A stretch of DNA of 6,725 bases from Ruminococcus sp. UBA3280 (GCA_002362175.1 DETU01000073.1:1-6725); one strand, 5' to 3'; shown: positions 1-6,651, counted from the stretch's first letter. Notes: generated by a model from the letters alone, not told the origin. Program-made: numbers and translations.

Positions 1-16
1 CAATTATTTCATAATG

Positions 17-25
17 TGATAAAAT
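17..25 (+). promoter_or_regulatory. Possible extended -10 promoter element for the feo operon
   Basis: TGATAAAAT reads as a TGn extension followed by TAAAAT, one mismatch from TATAAT. The -35 would lie off the left edge of the window. Transcription would start near position 32, just ahead of the purine-rich AAAGAAAGG at 42-50. If this is the promoter, ATG 24 cannot be the start codon. The region is AT-rich, so chance matches are likely. Confidence 0.3.
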
Positions 26-2405
26 GTTAGTATACAATAACAAAGAAAGGCAGTGGTATGAATTGACTCTTAAAGAACTGAAAATAGGAAAATATGCCGT
101 TATAACGTCCGTTGGCGGTGAAGGAGCTTTAAGACAGCATTTTCTTGATATGGGAGTTATTCCGGGAACAGAAGTTACCGTCATTAAATATGCACCTATG
201 GGCGACCCTATGGAGCTACAAATTCACGGATACGAACTTACTTTAAGGCTTGCCGACGCAGACTGTATTGAAGTACAGCCGATTGAAGAAAAGAAAACCG
301 TTCCTGAAAGTAATGTAAAATCACGTAAACCCGAACACCCCGGATTTGGCGAGGGAGGAAAATTTCACCCGAAAGGAAGCGGAAATCCACTGCCCGACAG
401 TACTGAACTTAAATTTGCTCTTGTCGGAAATCAGAACTGCGGAAAAACCACTCTTTTTAACCGTCTTACAGGTTCAAACCAGCACGTCGGAAACTTTCCC
501 GGTGTAACGGTTGACCGCAAGGACGGTCCTATAAAAAATCATGACAATACAAAAGTGACCGACCTGCCCGGTATCTATTCAATGTCGCCATACAGCAGGG
601 AAGAAATAGTTTCACGTAATTTTGTACTGGAAGAAAAACCCCATGCTATTATAAATATAGTTGACGCTACAAACATTGAAAGAAATCTGTACCTCACAAT
701 GCAACTGCTTGAAATGGATATACCAATGGTTGTCGCTCTTAATATGATGGACGAAGTAACTTCAAACGGTGGAAGCATAGATGTAAACGAAATAGAGCTA
801 ATGCTGGGCGTACCTGTTGTACCGATTTCGGCGGCAAAAAATGAGGGCATTGAAGAACTTATAGAACACGCTTTACACGTTGCACACTATCAGGAACGTC
901 CGCAGAAACAGGATTTTTGCAGTGAAAGCGACAACGGCGGAGCAGTTCACAGGTGTCTGCACGGAATAAGTCATCTCATTCAGGACCATGCCAAAAATGC
1001 AGGTCTGCCCGTAAGATTCTCGGCAGGAAAGGTCACCGAAGGAGACGAGCTGATTATTTCCCAACTTATGCTTGAACAGAATGAGAAAGAAATGGTTGAA
1101 CATATTGTATCACAAATGGAAAAGGAGAGGGGTCTTGACAGAAGTGCGGCAATTGCAGATATGAGATTTTCCTATATACATAAAGTCTGCCTTAACTCAG
1201 TTCGCAAACCAAGAGAAAGCAAGGAACATATAAGAAGTCAGAAGATAGACAAATTACTTACGGGAAAATATACGGCAATACCGTCGTTTATATGTATCAT
1301 GTCTCTTGTTTTCTGGCTTACTTTCAACGTAATAGGTGCATGGCTTCAGGGTCTGCTTGAAAAAGGCATTGATGCCCTTACAAATCTCACGGACAAGGCA
1401 CTAGCTTCAGCAGAAGTAAACGAAACACTTCACAGTCTTATAATAGACGGAATTTTTGCAGGTGTGGGAAGTGTTCTGAGTTTTCTTCCGATTATTGTAA
1501 CACTGTTTCTTTTCCTGTCACTTCTTGAGGACAGCGGTTATATTGCAAGAGTTGCATTTTTTATGGATAAGCTTTTGCGAAAAATAGGACTTTCAGGAAG
1601 AAGTATAGTTCCCCTGCTTATCGGTTTCGGCTGTACCGTTCCCGCTGTTATGGCTACAAGAACAATGCCGAGCGAACGTGACAGAAAAATGACAATTCTC
1701 CTGACACCATTCATGAGCTGTACCGCAAAACTTCCAATATATGCTTTTTTTGTAAACGCATTTTTCAAAAATCACGGCGGTCTGATTATGATTGCACTTT
1801 ATCTTTTCGGAATTATTATGGGAATCCTTATTGCCTTTCTTTACAAGGGAACACTTTTCAGAGGTGAGGCTGTACCGTTTGTAATGGAACTCCCGAATTA
1901 CCGTATGCCTGCTCCAAAAAACGTCGTTCAGCTTCTATGGGAAAAGGCAAAGGACTTTCTGCAAAGGGCATTTTCAGTAATACTTATAGCAACTATTATT
2001 GTATGGCTTCTGCAAAGTTTCGATACACATTTCAATATGGTCGAAGATTCAAAAGACAGCATACTTGCAATGATATCGGGTCTTTTGTCTCCGATTATGA
2101 AACCCGTCGGTCTCGGCGACTGGAGAATCTGTACATCATTAATAAGTGGTTTTATGGCTAAGGAAAGCGTTGTTTCAACACTTGAAATACTTTTCTCCAA
2201 AGGCATAACAACGGCACTGAGTTCAGCAGCGGCTTCATCACTTTTAGTATTCTCACTTATTTACACACCTTGTGTTGCGGCTATCGCATCAATAAAGCGT
2301 GAACTCGGTACAAAGTGGGCTGTAGGAGTAGTTATATGGCAATGTGTTATTGCATGGGTTGCGGCTTTTGCTGTGTACATTATCGGCACTGTAATAGGAG
2401 GATAA
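24..2405 (+). CDS. feoB: Fused FeoA-FeoB ferrous iron transporter
   Basis: GTP-dependent Fe(II) uptake protein of the inner membrane, with a FeoA-type SH3-like domain fused in front of FeoB. Residues about 14-88 are FeoA (LKELKIGK start, GALRQHFLDMGVIPG core). A linker of about 40 residues follows, then the G domain: G1 GNQNCGKTT at 135-143, the G2 Thr in PGVTV at 162, G3 DLPG at 180-183, G4 NMMD at 240-243, G5 SAAK at 269-272. A helical cytoplasmic region leads into the membrane part from about 415, with roughly eight hydrophobic segments. It carries the conserved FeoB cysteines in GFGC (C537), PFMSCTAKLP (C566) and YTPC (C750). At 793 residues the length is normal for a clostridial FeoA-FeoB fusion, and the protein looks intact. 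The start is doubtful: an in-frame TAA at 12-14 leaves only ATG 24 (no ribosome binding site) or TTG 63 as in-frame starts, and homology begins at about 63. The identification is very secure; the N-terminus is not. Confidence 0.95.
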   Translation: MLVYNNKERQWYELTLKELKIGKYAVITSVGGEGALRQHFLDMGVIPGTEVTVIKYAPMGDPMELQIHGYELTLRLADADCIEVQPIEEKKTVPESNVKSRKPEHPGFGEGGKFHPKGSGNPLPDSTELKFALVGNQNCGKTTLFNRLTGSNQHVGNFPGVTVDRKDGPIKNHDNTKVTDLPGIYSMSPYSREEIVSRNFVLEEKPHAIINIVDATNIERNLYLTMQLLEMDIPMVVALNMMDEVTSNGGSIDVNEIELMLGVPVVPISAAKNEGIEELIEHALHVAHYQERPQKQDFCSESDNGGAVHRCLHGISHLIQDHAKNAGLPVRFSAGKVTEGDELIISQLMLEQNEKEMVEHIVSQMEKERGLDRSAAIADMRFSYIHKVCLNSVRKPRESKEHIRSQKIDKLLTGKYTAIPSFICIMSLVFWLTFNVIGAWLQGLLEKGIDALTNLTDKALASAEVNETLHSLIIDGIFAGVGSVLSFLPIIVTLFLFLSLLEDSGYIARVAFFMDKLLRKIGLSGRSIVPLLIGFGCTVPAVMATRTMPSERDRKMTILLTPFMSCTAKLPIYAFFVNAFFKNHGGLIMIALYLFGIIMGILIAFLYKGTLFRGEAVPFVMELPNYRMPAPKNVVQLLWEKAKDFLQRAFSVILIATIIVWLLQSFDTHFNMVEDSKDSILAMISGLLSPIMKPVGLGDWRICTSLISGFMAKESVVSTLEILFSKGITTALSSAAASSLLVFSLIYTPCVAAIASIKRELGTKWAVGVVIWQCVIAWVAAFAVYIIGTVIGG
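42..50 (+). promoter_or_regulatory. Purine-rich ribosome binding site of feoAB
   Basis: AAAGAAAGG is the only Shine-Dalgarno-like sequence near the start of the FeoAB gene. It lies downstream of ATG 24, so it cannot serve that codon. It is 7 bases before ATG 58, which is out of frame and opens only Met-Asn-stop, and 12 bases before TTG 63, which is in frame. It therefore argues for a start at about 58-63 rather than 24. Confidence 0.45.
2396..2401 (+). promoter_or_regulatory. Ribosome binding site of the small Cys-rich gene
   Basis: A perfect AGGAGG lies within the last codons of the FeoAB gene, 7 bases before ATG 2409. It fixes the start of the short downstream gene and supports translational coupling with FeoB. 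Confidence 0.9.
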
Positions 2406-2408
2406 AAT

Positions 2409-2543
2409 ATGAATATAACTGATATTTTTCTTATAACCACAATAATTGTTTCACTGTTTTTGGCAATAAGAACGTGCATACGAAGTAAAAAGACCAACAA
2501 GTGTCACGGCTGTTGTTCTGAATGTAATAAATGTATGAAATAA
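2409..2543 (+). CDS. FeoB-associated Cys-rich small membrane protein
   Basis: A 44-residue protein starting 3 bases after the FeoAB stop and preceded by a perfect AGGAGG. Residues 3-20 form one hydrophobic helix (ITDIFLITTIIVSLFLAI). A basic stretch (R21, R25, K27, K28) follows, then a cysteine cluster C32-x2-C35-C36-x2-C39-x2-C42, with another Cys at 23. This size, topology and position match the short Cys-rich proteins found directly after feoB in Firmicutes (Pfam FeoB_associated). Their role is not firmly established; binding Fe(II) or an Fe-S centre at the cytoplasmic face of FeoB is a reasonable inference. The positive residues after the helix suggest that the Cys tail is cytoplasmic. 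The gene almost certainly shares the feoAB transcript and ends 1 base before the terminator stem. Confidence 0.85.
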   Translation: MNITDIFLITTIIVSLFLAIRTCIRSKKTNKCHGCCSECNKCMK

Positions 2544-2544
2544 A

Positions 2545-2580
2545 AAACAGGTCACCCTTTATTTATCGGGTGACCTGTTT
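2545..2580. terminator. Bidirectional Rho-independent terminator between convergent units
   Basis: A perfect 13-bp stem (AAACAGGTCACCC at 2545-2557, GGGTGACCTGTTT at 2568-2580) encloses a 10-base loop. Read on the - strand, the stem runs into TTTTTTATTT, a good U-tract, so it is a strong terminator for the large hydrolase gene that stops at 2602. Read on the + strand, the following tract is only TTTCACATTATATTT, weaker but plausible for the feo operon. Confidence 0.9.
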
Positions 2581-2601
2581 CACATTATATTTGAGAGGAT
2601 A

Positions 2602-5600
2602 CTACTGTTTATTGTATGTTACCCACTGGTAACGTGCTGTAAGAGGTGTCTTGCCGTCAAAAGCATTAAGCCAGTCGTCAACACCAATTCCGTTCCATGT
2701 GTTCATCATAATCTTTCCTGCCGTTGACGGAATATCCTTTGTTGCGGTATAAACTTCTTTACCGTCAACATACCATGTGATATGGTCGGACTGCCAGTCA
2801 AAACCATATGTGTGGAAACCTTCTGACGCATCAAAACCGAGGTCGTACATATATTCATGATTTCCCACACCGTTTGTATAATAATTAAACTGTACCTTTG
2901 TAGTATCTTTTCCGAGAATTTCAATGTCAATTTCGTCCCACGGGTTATTATCGGTTTCACCCGTATATGTGAAGAATGAAGATACAACACCGTCATTCTT
3001 TATTGCCTGCATTGAAGTTTCGTAGTAGCCATAATGGTAAAAATCCGCTGTTCTGTACTCTGCACCTGAATAATTATACTTTCCTGTTTTATCCTTATCA
3101 ATCGTGAGATTGAGAACACCGCCGTCAAAAGATGTATTTTCCTTATACCAGCCGCAATCAAAACAACTTCCGTTTGTCCAGCCGTCAGAAGCAAAGAACA
3201 CGGGAGTTTCACCTTTTCTGAAATCTGCAACCACAGAAGCTTTTTCATTCATTGGTGTACCGTAATCTTTAATGCCTGAAACAGACGGTGAAGTAGTAGT
3301 TGTTGTTGTTGTTGTAGTTGTAGTTGTTGTTGCGGTAGTAGTGGTTGTCGTCACAGAAGGAGTATTATTTTCAAGACTGTCATAATCAAAATCAGAATAA
3401 AGCGGGAGGTCTTTAGTAGTCAAAGTTTTTATTTCAACATACTGAATTACCAAAGCATCTTTTACTGTTACACCATTTCCGTGGTCTGCAACATCGGCAT
3501 TAATTTTACCCTGTTCTGAAATTTTAAATTCGTCGGGATTAGCTATAGATTGCATTATAAGCACTGCATCAGAAATATTAACCTTATCATCGCAATTTGC
3601 GTCACCCCACATAATATCGGAATTATGTGAAGAACTGTTTTCAGTCAGTGAAAGGAGATAAGTAAGAGGTGAGTTCCAGTAAATAGTTATTTCATTTGTC
3701 GAATAGCTTTCAGAATTGTCAACATAACACTTTGCAGGAGGCAGGTCACGACAATATGCTTTTGCGGCACTGTCCTCAAGACCTGAGTTAACACCACCTA
3801 CCAACATACCTTTCATAGCGGTATCCTTAGCCATTGACGGTCTGTGGTGGGGATTCTGCGGTGATACCGTTCCGAAACCGGTTACAAAACATTCACCTAC
3901 AGGATTAACACCAAGAAGATAATCAAGCTGTCCCTGTGCGTTGTTAAGATATTTCTGCTCACCTGTAAGCTGATATGCAATACCAAGAATAACACCTGAA
4001 TTTGCAATAGTCATATTACTGCCCCAGTTGAACTTTGACTGTGATACACCATAGCATGACCTTTCAGATACAGATACAAATTTATCAGCCTGTTTTATTA
4101 TATTATTGTAAGCTTTTTTATAAATATCAGATTCCTTGTCTATGCCGTCCATTGTAACAATAGCAATATTTCCGTAATCACCTACTGTTGACCAGTCCAT
4201 ACCGGTTGTATCGGATATATTTTCAAGATATTTGCTGTCACCTGTTGCACGGTAAAGCTGTGCAGATGCCCAATAAATTTCATCTGTTGCATACTTGTCC
4301 TCATAAGCACCTGTCGTAATATCATTAGGGTTTGCAAGATAAAGTTTATCAGGATTTGCCTTTGCCCATACATAAGCCTTTTCGGCTGCTTCAAGACAAG
4401 TATTTGCAAAATTTGCGTCAACGTCTTTGTAAATTTCATAGGCGAGAGCCATAGAAGCGGCAAAATCAGCAGTAGAAGTTGTTGTTTCGGGCATTAATAT
4501 AAGGGGCTTTGTTTCATCTTCAGGCATAACATAACCGGGGAAAGTATCGCAGGTAACTTTATGATATACACCACCTGTATTTTTATTCTGCATTTTCAGC
4601 ATCCATTCAAGTTCATAACGAACTTCGTCAAGAATATCAGGCACACCGTTATTACTCTCGGGAATACCGATATTGTCACTATAAAGTGTCGGATTTGCAC
4701 CATATGCGTAAAGCAAGTCGGCAACTGCCTTTGCCGCAGGAACTACATAACGACCATAATCACCTGCATCATGCCAACCGCCCGAAACGTCAATTTTCTC
4801 ATCTGTACCATAAACCGTGGCAAGAGTATTATGACAGGCTTCGTGACCAAAAATATCATCTTTCACTTCAATACCGCAACGCTGTAAATACAACATTCTC
4901 ACACTGTCGTCAAGCAAATTTGTATAAACATTGTCCGAGATTTCAAAAGTATAAGAATCATCGAGATTTCCGCACTTTATAAAATAATTTCCTGCTTCCG
5001 TAACCTCTGAAAAATCACCTTTCCAGTTTGTCTCACCAGCCAAGGTATTCACTGTTTCATTCTCAAGTTTTCCTGTATAGACTGTCTCATTTGTATTGGC
5101 ATTTATTACAGAAAACTCGCTTTCATCTGTTATATTCTTGAATACGGCTGTTTTACGGCTGTCAGGTTTATAACCAACCTGATTGGTAACTATCTGCGGT
5201 TCATACGGACGTGTTACACTGTAGTCAACATTACTGTCGTCTATCAGTTCAAGAGAAACGTTGTCAAGATAAATTGTATGCTCAGGAAGTTCACCGTCAT
5301 CTTCCTGTAATCCGCAGTTGAAACAGAATTTTGTCATAATGTCCGTTTCTTCTTCCATTGTAAATTCATAATCAATGGTCTGCGGTTCGGTAGTAACATC
5401 TATACCTTTCCACGTATAAGCCTGATATGTACCGCCGTTCTGCTGAATCATAGCCTCAACAAATCTCGGAACAGTAGCGGAAATGTCAAATTTAAGACGG
5501 TATACGCCGTTCTGATAAAGGGGAACTATATCATAACACAACTGTACTGCGTAATTAAGTTTACCCTGATTGACAACTTTAAAGGCAAGTCTGCCGTCCT

Positions 5601-5790
5601 CAACACCAAGAGAACAGTCACCGCCACTTTCCTTGTATGTACTCCAGCCTGAAGTATTGCTGTCAAAAGTTGAATTTTCAATTATATTTGATGCCGCACC
5701 TGCAGTTACAGGTGCAACGGAAAGTGCCGATGCCATAACACTGCACACTGCAAAAACAGCAGCACAGCGTTTTAATATATTTTTTTTCAT
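2602..5790 (-). CDS. Secreted cellulosomal CBM4-Ig-GH9-dockerin-GH16 bifunctional beta-glucanase
   Basis: Extracellular plant-wall enzyme of 1062 residues, numbered from ATG 5790. A signal peptide covers about 1-33 (MKKNILKR, hydrophobic core, VTAGA-A). A CBM4/9-like beta-sandwich covers about 35-184 and an Ig-like CelD_N domain about 197-286. GH9 follows at about 290-714, with GGWHDAGD (D341 and D344, catalytic base region), NPHHRP (H648-R650) and catalytic acid E700 in an exact match to the second GH9 signature (Y689 to S707). A dockerin lies at about 726-791 (GDANCDDKVNISDA, then ADVADHGNGVTVKDA). The Thr linker is 814-833. GH16 spans about 839-1062, with DEIDIE carrying E953, D955 and E957; the unbroken E-I-D-I-E spacing is the lichenase (beta-1,3-1,4-glucanase) form. 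Expected action is on cellulose and mixed-linkage glucan while bound to a cohesin. CBM4-Ig-GH9 is the known theme-D arrangement. ATG 5808 is in frame but has no ribosome binding site, so ATG 5790 is preferred. Exact substrates are inferred. Confidence 0.95.
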   Translation of the reverse strand: MKKNILKRCAAVFAVCSVMASALSVAPVTAGAASNIIENSTFDSNTSGWSTYKESGGDCSLGVEDGRLAFKVVNQGKLNYAVQLCYDIVPLYQNGVYRLKFDISATVPRFVEAMIQQNGGTYQAYTWKGIDVTTEPQTIDYEFTMEEETDIMTKFCFNCGLQEDDGELPEHTIYLDNVSLELIDDSNVDYSVTRPYEPQIVTNQVGYKPDSRKTAVFKNITDESEFSVINANTNETVYTGKLENETVNTLAGETNWKGDFSEVTEAGNYFIKCGNLDDSYTFEISDNVYTNLLDDSVRMLYLQRCGIEVKDDIFGHEACHNTLATVYGTDEKIDVSGGWHDAGDYGRYVVPAAKAVADLLYAYGANPTLYSDNIGIPESNNGVPDILDEVRYELEWMLKMQNKNTGGVYHKVTCDTFPGYVMPEDETKPLILMPETTTSTADFAASMALAYEIYKDVDANFANTCLEAAEKAYVWAKANPDKLYLANPNDITTGAYEDKYATDEIYWASAQLYRATGDSKYLENISDTTGMDWSTVGDYGNIAIVTMDGIDKESDIYKKAYNNIIKQADKFVSVSERSCYGVSQSKFNWGSNMTIANSGVILGIAYQLTGEQKYLNNAQGQLDYLLGVNPVGECFVTGFGTVSPQNPHHRPSMAKDTAMKGMLVGGVNSGLEDSAAKAYCRDLPPAKCYVDNSESYSTNEITIYWNSPLTYLLSLTENSSSHNSDIMWGDANCDDKVNISDAVLIMQSIANPDEFKISEQGKINADVADHGNGVTVKDALVIQYVEIKTLTTKDLPLYSDFDYDSLENNTPSVTTTTTTATTTTTTTTTTTTTSPSVSGIKDYGTPMNEKASVVADFRKGETPVFFASDGWTNGSCFDCGWYKENTSFDGGVLNLTIDKDKTGKYNYSGAEYRTADFYHYGYYETSMQAIKNDGVVSSFFTYTGETDNNPWDEIDIEILGKDTTKVQFNYYTNGVGNHEYMYDLGFDASEGFHTYGFDWQSDHITWYVDGKEVYTATKDIPSTAGKIMMNTWNGIGVDDWLNAFDGKTPLTARYQWVTYNKQ
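3292..3351 (-). repeat. Poly-threonine codon tract encoding an interdomain linker
   Basis: Six Thr codons, one Ala codon and thirteen Thr codons in a row, flanked by PSV on both sides (TPSV before, SPSV after). Codons are mixed: ACA and ACT dominate in the 13-Thr part, and ACG and ACC also occur in the 6-Thr part. It joins the dockerin to the GH16 domain. Thr-rich, probably O-glycosylated linkers are typical of Ruminococcus cellulosomal enzymes. The near-repetitive ACA/ACT run is prone to length change by slippage in steps of three bases. Confidence 0.9.
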
Positions 5791-5798
5791 TAAATAAA

Positions 5799-5805
5799 CT
5801 CCTCT
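5799..5805 (-). promoter_or_regulatory. Ribosome binding site that fixes the hydrolase start
   Basis: AGAGGAG on the - strand lies 8 bases before ATG 5790. It sits inside the possible six-codon N-terminal extension that would begin at ATG 5808. This, plus the classical MKKN signal-peptide start, makes 5790 the real start. Confidence 0.9.
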
Positions 5806-5900
5806 CATTTTTAAATAACGTTTATCAATATATCTATCATACTATATTTCTGCACATAAATATATAACTTCCATGATAAAAATAGTAAAATAATGACATA
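5806..5900 (-). promoter_or_regulatory. AT-rich control region between regulator and hydrolase genes
   Basis: This gap upstream of the hydrolase gene has two candidate -10 hexamers on the - strand, TATGAT (5836-5841) and TATAGT (5841-5846), each one mismatch from TATAAT, but neither has a convincing -35. It also holds an inverted repeat TATATTT (5843-5849) / AAATATA (5858-5864), a wider one TATCAT (5835-5840) / ATGATA (5873-5878), and loose direct repeats TATCAATATAT (5823-5833) / TATCATACTATAT (5835-5847). No GC-rich hairpin with a U-tract follows the regulator stop at 5901. The region may bind an activator or allow read-through from the regulator gene. Its base composition makes every motif here weak. 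Confidence 0.35.
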
Positions 5901-6638
5901 TTAAAAATCAAGTATCTTATATTGTTTCTTGTATTGTTTCGGTGTAAGACCCATCTGCTTTCTGAAAATCTTTATAAAATAACTCTGTGAACTGAAACCG
6001 AGCAGATTACTTATTTCGAGGTCGCTGTATTCCGTAAAAAGCAGAAGTGAAGAAGCTTCTTCAATCTTTAATTTATTTACATATTCACTGAAAGCTGTAC
6101 CTGTTTCCTGTTTGAAAAGTCTTGAAAGATAGGCAGGACTTATTTTAAGGTATTCCGCCGCCTCATCAAGAAGAATACGGCTGTGTGCATGACATATTAT
6201 ATAATCCACTGCACGTACTATCTGTTTTGAATATACCTTGCTGATTTTTATATTTCTCATTTTTCCGGTATATCCCTCAATCATTTCCGTATGAACTGCA
6301 CGCACTTCTTCCTCTGTCCTGCATTTGTCGGTTTTCATTATATAAAAATCACTCATGCTGTAAGATTCTTCAGGCGACATTCCTCCCTTTATACAGTAAC
6401 GTGCTATCAGTGCAGCAAGCACAACCATATGATATTTCAAATTCTGTAATGAATCTTCACTTAAAACTCCACACCCCTCACTGAAAAGCGGTTTCATAAA
6501 CATACGTACAAGCTCCATATTACCTGAACATATACTTTTATAAAAAGCTATTTCACGGTCAAATGAAGTGTGTTTAAAATCCTCTTCACGCTGTTCAAAC
6601 AAATGTTCAGCAAGAATTTTCTCTGTATTTTCACCCAT
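5901..6638 (-). CDS. AraC-family transcriptional regulator
   Basis: A DNA-binding regulator of 245 residues. The C-terminal part (about 137-240) is an AraC/XylS domain with two helix-turn-helix units: the first about 157-176 (LDEAAEYLKISPAYLSRLFK), the second about 206-228 (LEISNLLGFSSQSYFIKIFR), followed by the typical G-LTPKQYKKQ end. The N-terminal 130 residues look helical, with no cupin-like sugar-binding motif and no membrane segment. A GGMSPEESYSMSDFYI stretch at about 85-100 resembles the N-terminal part of other gut Firmicutes AraC proteins, but I cannot name its ligand. The start at ATG 6638 is supported by GAGAGG 7 bases upstream. It lies 110 bp upstream of the cellulase/lichenase gene on the same strand, so control of that gene by a plant-glucan signal is the natural inference. 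The family call is secure; target and effector are not. Confidence 0.93.
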   Translation of the reverse strand: MGENTEKILAEHLFEQREEDFKHTSFDREIAFYKSICSGNMELVRMFMKPLFSEGCGVLSEDSLQNLKYHMVVLAALIARYCIKGGMSPEESYSMSDFYIMKTDKCRTEEEVRAVHTEMIEGYTGKMRNIKISKVYSKQIVRAVDYIICHAHSRILLDEAAEYLKISPAYLSRLFKQETGTAFSEYVNKLKIEEASSLLLFTEYSDLEISNLLGFSSQSYFIKIFRKQMGLTPKQYKKQYKILDF

Positions 6639-6645
6639 AAAAACA

Positions 6646-6651
6646 CCTCTC
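6646..6651 (-). promoter_or_regulatory. Ribosome binding site of the AraC-family gene
   Basis: GAGAGG on the - strand, within AAAGAGAGGTG, lies 7 bases before ATG 6638 and supports that start codon. Confidence 0.85.

Noticed and set aside
575..1103. Minus-strand frames of 76-91 codons inside the FeoB coding region
   Set aside because: They are antisense to the conserved G domain and following helical region of FeoB, with no supporting signals.
1937..2161. A 74-codon + strand frame overlapping FeoB in another frame
   Set aside because: It overlaps the conserved FeoB membrane region, which is continuous and intact; no ribosome binding site or recognisable domain.
3292..3351. GTT/GTA-rich + strand tract considered as a CRISPR-like or intergenic repeat
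   Set aside because: It is the complement of Thr codons in frame within the hydrolase; there are no spacers or longer repeat units.
4561..4982. Open frames on the + strand (about 98 to 108 codons) opposite the GH9 coding region
   Set aside because: They lie wholly antisense to a well-supported gene, lack ribosome binding sites, and their products have no recognisable domain; they are shadows of its codon pattern.
5570..5797. A 75-codon + strand frame opposite the signal peptide and CBM region
   Set aside because: It is antisense to the hydrolase start and ends in residues that merely mirror the lysine-rich signal peptide; no start signals were seen.
5791..5808. Six-codon N-terminal extension of the hydrolase beginning at ATG 5808
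   Set aside because: The extension overlaps the AGAGGAG ribosome binding site used by ATG 5790 and has none of its own; the signal peptide naturally begins MKKN.
5843..5864. TATATTT/AAATATA hairpin considered as a terminator for the AraC-family gene
   Set aside because: The 7-bp stem is entirely A/T, lies about 40-60 bases past the stop and has no U-tract; too weak to call.
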